Source: Neocallimastix lanati (nom. inval.) (Eukaryota; Neocallimastigomycota; Neocallimastigomycetes; Neocallimastigales; Neocallimastigaceae). Taken from it: a stretch of DNA of 64,000 nucleotides. Below, in pieces: positions 1 through 13,654 of the stretch (position 1 is its first letter; each line of letters begins with the position of its first letter). The translations under genes and the position numbers were made by a program. The stretch spans positions 1,112,001 to 1,176,000 of the forward strand of contig JACVTC010000022.1 in the NCBI GenBank assembly GCA_016946835.1. The letters run 5' to 3'. A model generated the notes under the pieces. It saw nothing but the letters and a program-made list of their open reading frames with translations. It was not told the origin of the DNA and did not search any database.

Positions 1-3000
1 ATCAGAATATGAATCAGTATCAGATCAAGAAAAACTTTATGAAATAAATCCTCAGCAACAAACTCCATCAAAAAATATATTTAGATTCTTTACTCGTAAT
101 AGACCAGAGACTCAACATCATATTGAATCAGTTTCTCAATCTGAATATGAATCCAAATCAGATATTGAATCATATCAAGAACATGAAATGAAAGTACAAT
201 CCGAAATTTCTGAACAGCATTCAAATATAGAAATTCAATTAAAGCCAGGATTGGAACCTAAGAATGAATCAGAAAGTAAATATTTGCTTAAATCTAAAAC
301 TTTGATTGAACCAAAAATTCAACAATCAAAGGTCGAAGTTGGAAATAATCAACAATCATCATTGAAATTAGAAAATAAAGAACAATCTCAAATTAAATCT
401 AAACCTTACTTTGAATTCCAAGGTCATTCTCATTCTCAATCTCAATCTCAATCTCAACCTGAATATAAATTCGAATTTGAATATAAACCGTTATCTGTCT
501 CTAATAATAAAAGTAATTTATATCCTGATATTGAAGAAGAATTCCAAGCGCAATTTACTCCAAAAAAATTGACTGAAAATCAATATGAATCTAGTCCTAA
601 ATATGAGTTCCAAATTCAACCAGAGTTAGAAATAAAAGGATCACACCAATCTGAACAAAATATTAATCGTAATTCCTATGATAAAGCTAAATCAAAATTA
701 AGAACTTTTTCTACTTTCTTATTTAGAGGAAAAAAACAGAAACAACCAGAAGTCAAAAACCAACAAATAGAATCAGAATCCCAATCTGAATTAGATATTA
801 AATATCAACAACCATCAATATCTAATGCCCAATATAGATTCCAAAATCAAAAAGACCATATAATTGATAATCAAACTGAACAGTCTTCTAATATGGATAT
901 TGAAAATCAATCTCATTTAAAAAGAGAATTTCAATCTGAAATGGATATAACAAGTGATATTCAAAATAAGCAACAATTAAGAATTAATTCGAAAAATAAA
1001 CTTCATTCAGAAATTGAATTTGATCAGCAATATAAGTTCAAATCTAATACCAATCCTCAATTTAAAGATCAAACTTTATCTAAGGTGGAAATAGATAAAC
1101 AATTTCAGTCAAATTTAAATTCTCTTTCTGTGGAGTTTAAAAATAAATCAAATAATAAAATTCAAACGAATTCACATGATCAACATAAAGATGTAATTGA
1201 AATCGAAACTAAATCACAATCAGAACTTCATTCTGAAAGTGAATATTTAGTTGAAACTGAAACTAAGCCACAACAAGAACTTCATTCTGAAAGTGAATAT
1301 TTAGTTGAAACTGATACTAAGTCACAACAAGAACTTCATTCGGAAAGTGGATATGTAGTTGAAACAAGAACCAAACCACAATTAGAACTTCAATCTGAAA
1401 ACAAATATTTGGTTGAAACTGAATTTACACCCCAATCGGAATCTTGTGTTAAAAATTTAATTGAAATTGAAACTAAATCACAACAAAAGCCTCATTTTAA
1501 AAATGGATATTTAATTGAAACTGAAACTAAACAACAATCAGAATTTCAACCCGAAAAGAAATATTTAGATGAAACTGAATTTACACCACAATCACATTCT
1601 GAAAAAGAATATTTAATTGAAACTGAAACTATATCAAAACCAGAACTTCAATCTAAAAATAAAAATAATAATTTAGCTGATACAGAATCTAAATCACAAT
1701 CGGAATATCATATTAAAAACGTTATTGAAACTGAAATTAAATCACCTTCAGAATTTTATTCTGAAAGTGAATATTTAATTGAAACTGAAACTAAACCACA
1801 ATCAAGACTTCAATATGAAAATAAAGTAAGATCACAAACTGAACTTCAATCTCAAAATGAGTATTTAGCTAAATCTGAAATTAAACCACAATATGGATCA
1901 GAAACAAGATATATTCAAAAAGATGCACCAAATCAATCAAAGTCATGTTCTCAAATTAAATATTTAGTTGAGACTCAAACTAAGCCTCAACATAAATTAG
2001 AAATTAACTCTCAATCTCAAAATGAATCCATGTCTCAATCTAAAATCCAAATTCATACAGAATCACAAATTAAACCTCAAATAAAATATAAAGAAAAATA
2101 TTTATTTGAGACAGAATCTAAACCACAATATCAACAAAGTGAATTCTATTCCCAATCAAAAAATGAAATTCAAATTGAAACTGACCGAAAATCAATGCCA
2201 TTATCAAAAAAAGATGAATTCCAATATTCATTCCAAACTAATTCTTATTCTGAAAATCATTTTAATGATGAACATCAGAATCAATCTTATTCAAATATTA
2301 GAATATTAGATGGACTTAATAATAACACTAAATCTGATATGTCTGGAAAATTCATGCCATTATGCAGATGTCATAATCTAGCAAGACCTCGTAAATTCTT
2401 TAGAGCTAAAGCTCAAAGAATGAATAGTCAAAATAAATATGATAGTAGATTTTCCCCAGATATTATGAAAGAAAAAAGTTCAGAACAATATGATATTAAT
2501 ATTAATCCTAATAATAAAAAGGAAAAAATTATTTATAAGTATGAAGTTGATGATGAATCAGGAAATACAAGCAAGCAAGTAATCTATAGATATAATGCTG
2601 GAATTGAATCTGAAAACGCTAGCAAAATAATTTATAAAGATAATGCAACAGTAGGTGAGAAAGAGAATTTACAATATAAACCAAAATCATTTGATAATAT
2701 GAAGGAAAAAATGATTCAAACTGAAGATCGTTTCCTTTTTTCTCCTGAACCAACTTCAATACATATTAAGAGTAATATAAATGGTTCAAACAACATTTCA
2801 TTCCAAGATGTAAATCATATGACTAACAAAAAATATTTAGAAAATGAACATAATTCATTTAATAAGGAAAATATTTCCATAAGATTAAATGGTCAAGAGT
2901 ATGATCCAATTAATAATTCAATAGTGGAAAATGATCACAATTCTTATATCAATGGAAATACTTCATTGAGTTCAAATAATGATCAAAAGTATAATATTTC

Positions 3001-4923
3001 TAGCAACTCGGTATTAGAAAATGAATACAATTCTTACAATAAAATAAAATTTTCAAGAAATCCAAAATCTAGTCAGAAATATTTAAATGATTCACTTTTA
3101 GGAAATGAAAATAATTCAATACGATCTAAAATAAATCAAAAGTATGATAATTTGGATTATTCATCATCATTTGAAAGAAAGAGCCATGATTCATTAATAA
3201 ATGAAAGTTCCTCAAGAAGTAGTCAAAAAAATAATAAATCTCATGTAACTATACTAGAAGAAAATGAAGATGGTTTAGGTTTTGGTGATAATATTTCAAT
3301 GAATCATCTTTTATCAGAATCCAAGATTAATGCTGAATCAGATTATGATGTTAAAAATAAAAAGACTAAATATTATTTATTTAAAACCCCAACAAAGATA
3401 TTTAGTAAAGAAGATTTGGAATCTTTCGGATCTGATTCTAGAAAGGTAGTTTATATTTAATATTTTTTTTTTATTTATTTATATATTTTTTAATTTTTTT
3501 TTTCATTTATTTATTTATTTTTTATATATTTATTTATATCATTACAATATTATTTAAATAATTTTATATTTAAATAGAGAAAAAGATTTGAATATGAGGA
3601 AGATGATGACAAAATGGAACCACCAAAGAGACGTGTTGGTGACCAATTTTTTAAAATAAATGTAAGTGATACTGTTACCCCAGTGAAACGTGCTGTAAGA
3701 AATACTTATAATTTAGTTAAAAATCAACTATTTTCTCCAAACAAATTTATTGAAAAGGATCCATTAGATTTTTATGAACGATTTATTGGTACTGGTTTAT
3801 CTTTAAATGAAACACTTTGGTCTAGTAATAATTCTAGATATAAACTTTTAATGATAATTGGAAATCAAAAAATGAAGGTTTATGAGGTAAATATCATGAA
3901 TAATTCTAAAAGGAATACAAATATAATATTTATAAAAGTATTTAATAATTTTTTTTTTTAATTTCTTATATAATTATTTTAAAAAAACAATAAGGTTCCA
4001 TTAACTTGGAAATCTCTTAGTTCACATGCAGCTTATGTATTAGATTATGGTGGTGAGACATTTATTCAATTCATTGGTTCAAAATGTAGTGCAGATGAAA
4101 GGTTATATTCAGCTAGTATATGTAGTAAATTAAAAAAGAGAGATTATTTTGGAAGAGGAAATATTTTCAATTTTGGTAAATTTATTTATATATTTTATGT
4201 ATTAAATTTTAATTTTTTAATAATATTTTTTTAATGATTTTATATTATTAAATATTAATATAAATAGAGGAAGAAGAAGCTCTTTATGGACAATCATTTA
4301 TTTTGGATATATTCTGGGAAACCCTTGGATTATCCAACACTTCACCAGAATACAAAAAGAAAAAAATTGAAAAGAATAATGAAAGATTAGTAAATGTTAT
4401 TGAGGATGAAAGAAATCATTCTTTTGTTGAGTCTTTAATTAATGTTTATAAGTAAATATAATAAATATAACAAATATAATAAATATAATGATAATAATAA
4501 TAAAAAATAAAATTAATACATAAGTAAATTTTAAATATTTGATTGAATATTATATTAATATATATATTATATTATTTTTTAATAATAATAATTATTAATA
4601 GTGTTAATAATGAAACAAAGAGCTTAGATTTAATTCATGAAGGATCATTACCAAATCATAATATTCTTAATTCAAATTCTGTTATTATTCTAGATGCATT
4701 TAGCGAAGTTTATTTATGGAGAGGAAGTAGATCTCCATTAGAAACAAGAAACCTTGGAGTTTCCTTGACAAAATATTTATATAAGAATCATCCACTTTAT
4801 AAGAGACCTTCATGGGCAATTTTGGAGAAGATTAGTGAAAACTTTGAACCAGTATTATTCACTGAGAAATTTTGTGATCATTACGTTTGGGACGATTCAA
4901 ATGGAAGCATAGTATATTCATAA
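1..4923 (+). CDS. Low-complexity protein with C-terminal gelsolin-like domains (5' partial)
   Basis: The frame is open to the left edge, so the start lies outside the window; about 1479 residues are visible. Exon model: <2-3445, 3578-3886, 3995-4175, 4268-4451, 4602-4923, all GT-AG with phases that agree. Roughly the first 1150 residues are Gln/Ser/Glu/Lys/Asn-rich, with degenerate repeats of about 18 residues around EYLVETETKPQ (nt 1200-2100) and probably no stable fold. The last four exons encode gelsolin/villin-like segments: AYVLDYGGETFIQFIGSK with ADER after it, and ILDAFSEVYLWRGSRSP followed by FEPVLFTEKF. Gelsolin domains bind, sever or cap actin filaments, so an actin-linked role is inferred. 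Fungal proteins with a long low-complexity N-terminus before gelsolin repeats are known (DUF4045 type), but I cannot confirm membership. The gelsolin call is solid; the function of the long N-terminus is unknown. Confidence 0.8.
1201..2110 (+). repeat. Degenerate ~54-bp coding tandem repeats
   Basis: Within the gelsolin-type gene, units of about 18 codons recur with drift. The core reads ETETKPQQELHSESEYLV or variants. They keep the reading frame and the Glu/Thr/Ser bias, which suggests expansion within coding sequence. Confidence 0.7.
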
Positions 4924-5867
4924 TTATCAGTCAACAACAATAACGACGATAATTATTAATTTAATAATAAGATTATAAAATAATAAAGAATGAATTAGTA
5001 AACTATACTATTAAAAAAAATATGGCAATATTTTATATTTATAAAAATACATATTATATATTAAATATTTATATTAATTTATGTTTTATTATCAGTTATT
5101 TAGATTTTTATGTTAATGTATAAATACATATATATTTATTAAATAATTATTTATAATCAAATTTAAAAAATAAAATTTTTATTAAAGAAAATAATTTTTT
5201 ATATTTTTGATATCATTATTTAATAAATAATTATATAAATATAAATTTATATGTAATAATAATATAAAATTTATAATTTTAAATTTTATTTTTCATTTTA
5301 TTATTATTATTTATTTTTTTTTATATATTAATAGGTATTCTTTATATTTATATATATTCATATATTCATATACATATTTAAATATTAATATTATAAATTT
5401 TTATAATATATAAAGTTGAAATGAATGCTAGGTATGAATTTAATTTTTTTAATTTTTTTAATAGGTAATACAAATTTTAAATTAAATTTGAACATGTGTA
5501 ATTTTAAAAAAATATATATATATCATAGATTTATGTACCAATATTAAAATTTTAATTTATGGTAAAATAATTAAATGTAGTTATTAAAATTTTAATTAAT
5601 TATATAATTTTAATAATAATAATATATATAAATATCTTTGTTTTTTTAAATAATCTTTTTAAATAATTTTTTTTTTTTTTTAAATAAAATACCAAAACCA
5701 CATACATATAAATAATATTATATTGATTAGCCTTATACCTCTTTTTTTTTCTTTTTTTTTTTTTATTATATTTTTTATTGTTTTGATAATTTATTTTTAA
5801 TTGAATAATTAGAGTTAAGAGATAAAATATAAATTATAACAAATTCATAATATATTTTTATTATTAA

Positions 5868-5912
<45 letters not shown>

Positions 5913-7275
5913 CTGTTTTTATTCATATTTTTTTTATATTATTACTATAATTTTTTTATATAGACTTTCTATAAAAAAATATCAGAAGTATATATTTATA
6001 TATATATTTAAAAATATTTGAAAAATATTATAAAAAAAAAAAATAAATAAAAACAAAAGTACCAGAAATTCATTATAACTAATTTGTTATTTGGAATTTT
6101 CATTATTACATTATCATATATTGACTTGTCTTATATATGTCTTATATACATAACAAAATATATAAATAGAGTTTTTATTTTATTTTATTTTTTTATTATT
6201 TATAACTCTTTTTCTTAAATAATAAATATACTTTATTATTATTAAAGTTTTTAAATTATAATTAACATAATTAACATGCTAATAAAAAATGAATTGTTTT
6301 TAAGGTTTTTAAATTTTAATTATTATATAAAAAATGAAATATTATTCAAAAATTTTTATAATATTATAAATCTATATTTAAATAAATAAATATATATATA
6401 TATATTTATGTAAAATAATTTTTTAAATTTAGGAGGTATATTTATATGGATTAACAAAATTTGAGATTTTTTTTTTTTAAAAAAAATGAACTTAAATATT
6501 TCTAATTATATTCATAGTACTTAATATATATTGTAAAGGAATTATAATATTTAATGAATTATAATTAATATAAAACTTTATAGTATTTTTATAAAATGTA
6601 GTAAAATATAGATAAAAAATAGAATAGAATTTATTTTTTGAAAGAATATCTATATTATTATTACTTTTTTTTTTAATAATATAGATATTAATTTATTAAA
6701 AAATAAGTAAAAAAAAAAAAAAAAAAAAAAAAGTAAAAATAATTATGTTTTGAATAGTTGGATGATGAAGCATTTTTAATAATATTTTAAATAATTTTTA
6801 TTATAATAATAAATAAAAAGGAATTGAATAAACATTCTTTCCATTAATAAAGATTATATGAACATTAAAAACATTAAGTATTATTGTAAGAAATAAAAAG
6901 TTTTCAAAAAAAAAGACAAATTACTATCTATATCAATATTTTATTTTTTTTTCCAAATTTGTATTAATACCAAAAGAATAATAATAATAATAAAAAAAGG
7001 TAATTATCTATAATATTATTTATTACAAAATAATAGAAATTATCGACAATAAGGTTTAAAAAACTCATTACTTTTTTTTTTTTTTTTTTATTTTTTATTT
7101 TTACATATTATATATATAAATATTTAAATAATTTTATATGCATATAATTTTAATTAATGTTATATTTTATAAAATCAATACTTCAAAAAAAAAAAAAAAA
7201 AAAATTCCGGAATATATTAATCGTAATATTGAAATATCATAATTCTTTGTAATTTTTTTTACAATATATAGTACT
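4924..7275. other. AT-rich intergenic spacer
   Basis: About 2.35 kb of almost pure A/T between the gelsolin-type gene and the ROCK-type gene. It holds a T tract of about 41 at 5870-5910, an A tract near 6711-6732 and TA-rich runs, and must contain the kinase promoter. I see no coding signal, RNA gene or mobile element in it. Confidence 0.6.
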
Positions 7276-10200
7276 ATGGCGGATACATCAGTAAAAAATT
7301 CCCTAGATGGGGAATGTGATTTAATTCCGGTTTTGAAAAATAGATTAATGGAATTAAGAATGATGTCAAATCCGATAGCAGATAAACCTGAAAAAATACC
7401 TGATAATATTAAAAATGTTCTTTCTTATGAAACATTATTAGATATTCTTGTATCTGTTTTTGAAGATTGTAAGCAAGCATCTAGAAAAAACGATAGTATT
7501 ACTCTTTTCCTTGATAAATGTAAATATTAATAAATACGTAATTAAAAATGAATACCAAAATTGAAACACATATTTATATATATTAATGTGGTACTCATAT
7601 ATTTATACAAATGTTAATTGATTTGTAAATATAATTTTTCATAGATGAAAATATTATTAAAAAGATACAAACATTAAGATTAAATATAACAGATTTTGAA
7701 GTTGTAAAACCTTTGGCACAAGGTGCAATTGGAAAAGTAAGAAATATATATAATATAATATTTACTTATAAAAATAAAAATTAATACTAAAATAAATTAA
7801 TAAAATTAATAAAAAGGTTTCATTAGTGAAGGGAAAATATGATAAAAAATATTATGCGTTAAAAGCTCTTAATAAGCAAGAGCTATTATCTCAAAGAGAG
7901 GTAAAATATATATATTAAGTAAAAATATATTTTTTAAAAATAGAATATTATTAAATAAATTTTAATTAATAATTTAAATTAATTTAATTTTTTTTAATAA
8001 AAGACAGCATTTTTTATGGAAGAAAGAAATGCAATGTCAAAATTAAGAACTTCCAAATATACAACATCTTTATATGCGGCATTTCAAGATCGCGAAAACC
8101 TATATTTATTAATGGAATATGCTCCTGGTGGTAGTTTACAAAGAATGTTAGAAGCAGAAGGTGCTTTAACCGTGGATGAAGCGAAGTTTTATATGGCAGA
8201 AGTATTGTTAGCATTGGAAGAATTACATAATTTAAACTTTATACATAGGTAAATAATAATGAAATAAATATATTAATTTTATCTAATATTTTTAATTGAA
8301 CATTAATAATTTTAATTTATGTACTAATTAAAGTAAAATATAAAATATGAAAATAAATATTGTAATAAAAATAATAAATAAATAATATTAATATTGAATC
8401 ACATTTATTTAATATAATTAATAAAATTTATAAAAATATTAATAATTTATATAAATATAAATAAATGAATAAATTAAATAAATTATACAAAAAAAATAAA
8501 TTTTATAAATAATAACAAAATTTAACATGATATTCAGAGATGTTAAGCCAGGAAATATTTTAATTTACTTAAATGGACATGCAAAGCTAGTTGATTTCGG
8601 TTCCTGTATTTCAGTAGGAGAAGATCAACTTGTAAGTTCAAATGTACCTGTTGGTACACCAGATTATATTTCTCCTGAAGTTCTTAGAGCTAACGAAGGG
8701 ACAGTTAAATATGGTAAGGAATGTGATTGGTGGTCATATGGTATATCATTATACGAATTATTACTTTTAGAACCACCATTTTATAGTGATTCATTATTAG
8801 AAACATATTCTCAAATTATGGATCACAAAAATACATTTGGATGGCCAGATGATTGTACATTAGATGATGTTACAAAAGATCTTATTACTCGTTTAATTTG
8901 TGATAGAGAGGTTCGTTTAGGTAAAAATGGAGCTGATGAAATTAAAAAGCATAAATTTTTTGAAGGAATTGATTTTGATAATATATTCAATATGAAACCC
9001 CCATTTATGCCAAAACTTAATAATGCAGAAGATACAACATACTTTATCACAGAAGAAGATGATGATCATACCCAACGTGTTGCAAATCAAAGAAATGCTA
9101 TTGCTAATAAGAAAAATGATGTTATGGGTTTTAATTTACCATTTGTTGGTTATTCATTTAATCATAATATATCCATTTATACTGCTTTCGATTTTGGTAA
9201 TCAAGGCATGACTTCTTTAGTTAATAATTCAGGTAAGGGTAGAAAAGCTTCTATAGACATTCGTGGAGGAAGTACTGAATCTCTTGATGGAGATAAGAAG
9301 CCTAATATGAGTATGATTGCTATGGAGGAAGAATTAAAAATGCTAAAACTTGAAATGAATAAAAAGAATGATTTAGAAAAAGCAAAAACAAAGTTAGAAA
9401 AGGATAAGATTGAATTAGAAATGCAAATCATTGAAGTTAAGAATAATTTAAGAGCTCAACAACGTAGTAAATATGATTTAGAAAGACAATTATCTGATGC
9501 ACAAGAAGAGTTAGCTCAAGCTAAAAAAGAAAAAGATTCATTAATGTTGTCAAACAAGAATTTTACTGAATATGAAAAGAAAATTGAGGTTTTAAATGCT
9601 GAATTAAAGGAAAAATCAACAATTGCAGATAAAAATCAAGAAATTATTGATGAAATTACAAAAGCAAAAGCTGTTCTTGAACTTGAATTAGAACGTAATA
9701 ATAAAAAGATTGAAACAGAAAAATTAGAAAATGACAAGTTAGAAAAGGCAAATATGGAATTAAAAACCAGCTTAGAAAATGAAATTAAGAAAAATAATGA
9801 TAAAGATATTGAAAATAAGTTAATGTCAGAGACAAATGATAATTTAACAAAGGAAATTGATAAATTAAAGATTTTAATTGATGAAAAGACTGCTACTGAA
9901 AATGAATTGAAAGAAGCTAATTCTTCGTTAGAAAAGGAAAAAGCCATGATTGACGTTGAAGTAAATATGCTAAAGAAAAAGGAACTTTATTTATTAGAAG
10001 AAAATGAAAAAGCAAAGGCTTCAATTGAAGAATTAAAGAAAGGTATTGCTCAAACTGAAAAAATGAATCAAAATGAATCTATTATTCAAGATTTAAAGAC
10101 TAAACTTGATAGCGTTAATGAAGAATTCCATAATACTACTAAAGAACTATCATTATTAAAAATCGAAAATACTAAGATAAGTCAGAACTTAAAGGATGCT

Positions 10201-13016
10201 TCTATTGCTAAGAGTGAAGCTCAGAGTCAATTTAATGCTTTAGATAAAAAATACCAAGATGCTCTTAGTCAGGTTAAGTCTTTAGAACAAGCAAAGTCTA
10301 ATTTATCTAAACAATATGTTAGTGTCGAAACTGAACTAAAAGAATTAAAAGATAATCTTAATACCCAAAATCAGAAGTATTCTGACTATGAGAAAACCAT
10401 TGCTGATTTGAATCATCAACAAGCATTAATGAAAATTGAATTGGATGAAGCGAAAGCAAAGTTCGAAAAACAATTGCAAACTAGTAATGATTTAGAAAAT
10501 ACTGTTAATAAAAATTCTGAAGAATTGAAGGTTCAAATAAACAAAAACAAAGAATTAGAACTTGCTTTATTAGAAAAAACTAATAATATTGAAAATCTTA
10601 AACGTGATAATGAAATTTCAAAACAACAATATGAAGATATGATGCAAGAAAAGCAACAGACTGAAACTGAAAAGTCTGAATTAAGTAAAAATTATGCATT
10701 ACTTGAACTTGAACATAATAAATTAAAAGAAGAATATCAAAAAGAATGTGATCTTAGAGCTTCTATTGAAATGCAAGCTCAAAAACTTAAACAACAAAGT
10801 CAAAATGATGTTTCTAATAATGATAAATTAAGAGAAGAACTTGATAACTATAAGAATGATTACGAACAACTTTTGAATGAAAATGAACAATTGAAGAAAG
10901 AATGCAGTATTATGAGAGAACAAGTTACTGATTTACATGGTAAAATTGATGATGTTAAACGTGAAAATGAAAATGTTAAACGTGAAAATGAAAGCTTTAA
11001 ATTAAGAATTGAAACTACTCTTCCATCAGTAATGGATAAAGAAAAGAGTAACTTATCTCCAATAACTGATTCTTCTAGTATTATGCTTAATGAAAAGAAA
11101 CACAAATTAAAGATTCCATTCTTTAGAAAGGGAAGATCTGATGTTGAAAAAAGTTTAATAAAAACTGATGACGATGATATGAAAGTTAATCAATTACATA
11201 ACAGAAAATTGAGTTCTATTTCGTACTCTAATAACACTTCAAGAATTGATTTAAATATAGCATTCAATCCAAGTGAAGCTCTTTGTGGTTGGTTAAAAGT
11301 TCCAAAATCACAAAAAAGTATTAAGCATGGATGGGATAAAAGATATGCTATCGTTAAAGATTTCCAAATATTATTCTATGAAAGTATTAAAGATTCTGAA
11401 ACTAATACTAATTGCAAGGAAACCATTTCATTGACGTAAGAATTATTATTAATAAACATATTCTTTTAAATATTATAGTTAATTAATAAATAGTTAAATC
11501 AAACAAAATTATTTATTATGTAAAACAATCTTAAAATTATTAATATTATTTTTTATATTATTTATTTATGTATAATATTAATAGTTGTGATATTTTTGAT
11601 TTACAAACTGTTTCAGGCGATGAATTAATTCACATTAAAACAAAGGAAATAGTTTGTATTTTCAAAATTCGTTCGACAAATGTCGGTAATGATTCTCAAC
11701 ATTCATTAAAGGTATGTATATTATTTTTAATATATGAATTAAATGTAAATGTTTCTTATAACATATAATCATAAAAAAAATTAATGAAATATTATATATA
11801 TTTTATATTTATCCTGATTTTTTTTTAATCATAGGATTCTAATATTGATAATACTTCTGTAATAGACTTACAAAAACAATACAATAAACTACAAAGTGAA
11901 GCAACAAGAGAAAAAAATAAATGTGACGGCTATGAAAAAATGATTTCTGCTTATGGGGCTGATAAAGATGTAATAATTATTGCAACTCAACAATTAGAAG
12001 AATCAAAGAAAAAATTGAAGGAATTAAATGCTAATATAGAAAAATTAAAGAAAAGTATACAAGAATCTTCCGGAAAAAATCCAGGAGATTATCTTATGAG
12101 TGATGTCGATAGTAGTCATAGTAATGAAATAACTGAAGAAGATATTAATAGTGTTAATCTTTCTGAGTACAAGGCTGATTTAGAACAAGCTTTAGAAGAA
12201 GAAAATAAGAGGCGAGAATCTATTATTAGAAATATTCAACAAAGTCAAGCTGCCAAAACTACTGAATCAGTAGAATTAGCACAAGAACTAAAATCTATTG
12301 AATTTAGTATTGAGTTGAAAAAGAAAAATATTGAAAAAATTACTAATGTTTGTATAACAATTATTAATTTCTTTAATAAATTATATATAAAAGTTTTAAA
12401 ATTGATTTAATGCTTTTTATTTTATATATTAATTAAAATTTTAAATCTTTAAATATAATATATAGGGTGATGAAGCTTATAAACAATTATTAAAGAGGAA
12501 AATTGCTGAACAAAATCAAATTCATGAATATAATGGACACAAATTTAGAATCAAAAAATCTGTAAACAATATGATTGTTTGTTCACACTGTCATGAGAAC
12601 TTCTTTAGTTTTCAGGGACAAGCACGAGAATGCACAGGTATTTATAATTATAATTGTTAAATTAAATAATAAATAATAGTTGTATTTATGATAATTATTG
12701 TTAATAATAACATTTATAATACTTAGTTTGTAAGACCCTTTGCCACAAATCTTGTATAAGTTATTTAAAAAATACATGTCAAGAAATGGTGTGTTTAAAT
12801 AAGACTAGACCTAAGGTACACAAAAAAAATATAACAATAAAACTATATATATAAATTATTTTAATAGTATATATTTTAATTAACATATATAAATTTCAAT
12901 TTTAAAAAATCATTATTATATAGCTTTTTATGGCAATAGATACTCATGACAGGGAAAGATGGGTTAAAGGATTAGAATACTATAGAAGTGAATGGGAAAA
13001 GTCAAAAGACCAATAA
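7276..13016 (+). CDS. ROCK-type (Rho-associated, AGC/DMPK family) Ser/Thr kinase
   Basis: Ten-exon model: 7276-7519, 7645-7736, 7817-7900, 8004-8248, 8538-11435, 11585-11711, 11835-12347, 12466-12637, 12727-12815, 12924-13016; 1518 codons plus stop. Kinase domain: AQGAIGKV glycine loop near residue 106, YALK lysine about 128, HRDVKPGN (Asp223), DFG (Asp241), GTPDYISPEV and a C-terminal hydrophobic motif NLPFVGYSF. A long coiled coil spans about residues 480-1050. The PH N-half (CGWLKVPKSQKSIKHGWDKRY onward, from about 1136) and PH C-half (HDRERWVKGL, last exon) are separated by a C1 zinc finger with ligands H-X13-C-X2-C-X13-C-X2-C-X4-H-X2-C-X7-C. A PH domain split by C1 is the hallmark of ROCK. 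An additional ~150-residue coiled coil lies between the PH half and C1. Likely role, from the family: Rho-linked control of actomyosin. Rho binding cannot be read from the sequence. No CNH domain follows, which argues against MRCK/citron. Confidence 0.9.
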
Positions 13017-13654
13017 ACTAATATTAAATATTTAAATATATATATAAAATATAATACAAATATATTTATATTATTATTATCAACTATATCAAAAACAAAA
13101 TAATTTTATTATTTTTTAATTTTTGTATTAATTATAAAATATAATAGATTTTAATATAGTATGTAATTTTTGTTTTATTATATTTATATCTTTTGTAAAT
13201 TTAATTTATTATATATATATATATTTTTAATATATATAATTTTTATTTATTTATTTAAAATCAATTTATATATAGACATTTTTTTAAATAAAAATTATAA
13301 TTTTTAAAAAAGATACATATATATATAAATATTATAATTATTTATATTTTATATATAAATATTAAATAAATTATAATAAAAAGGAAAATTTATTCAAAAA
13401 TACTTTATAGTAAAAAAAAAAAAAAAAAAAATTTAAAAAATATAATTGAGTATATTAATTTTAAATAACATATTTTTTAGTATTTTCTTCTAAAATACTA
13501 AAAAATATGTTATTATTAAAATTAAAAAAAAAAAAAAAATTTAAAAAATATAATTGAGTATATTAATTTTAAATAACATATTTTTTAGTATTTTCTTCTA
13601 AAATACTAAAAAATATGTTATTATTAAAATTAATAGTTTCTTTTTTATACATAA
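13017..13654. other. Spacer with no gene, ending in hairpin repeats
   Basis: AT-rich sequence downstream of the ROCK-type gene. The first ~400 bp shows nothing beyond TA runs and an A tract near 13411-13430. The rest is the hairpin repeat pair described separately. Confidence 0.6.
13433..13648. repeat. 108-bp tandem duplication, each unit with a 23-bp perfect hairpin
   Basis: Two nearly identical 108-bp units. In unit 1, arms 13464-13486 and 13492-13514 are perfect 23-bp inverted repeats around the 5-nt loop CTTCT. Unit 2 has the same hairpin at 13572-13594 and 13600-13622. The pair sits immediately left of the large inverted duplication. It could be a MITE-like element or a cruciform-forming sequence. 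Confidence 0.85.

Noticed and set aside
7276-13016. MRCK or citron kinase
   Set aside because: The PH domain is split by C1 and no CNH domain follows before the stop at 13016, which fits ROCK better.
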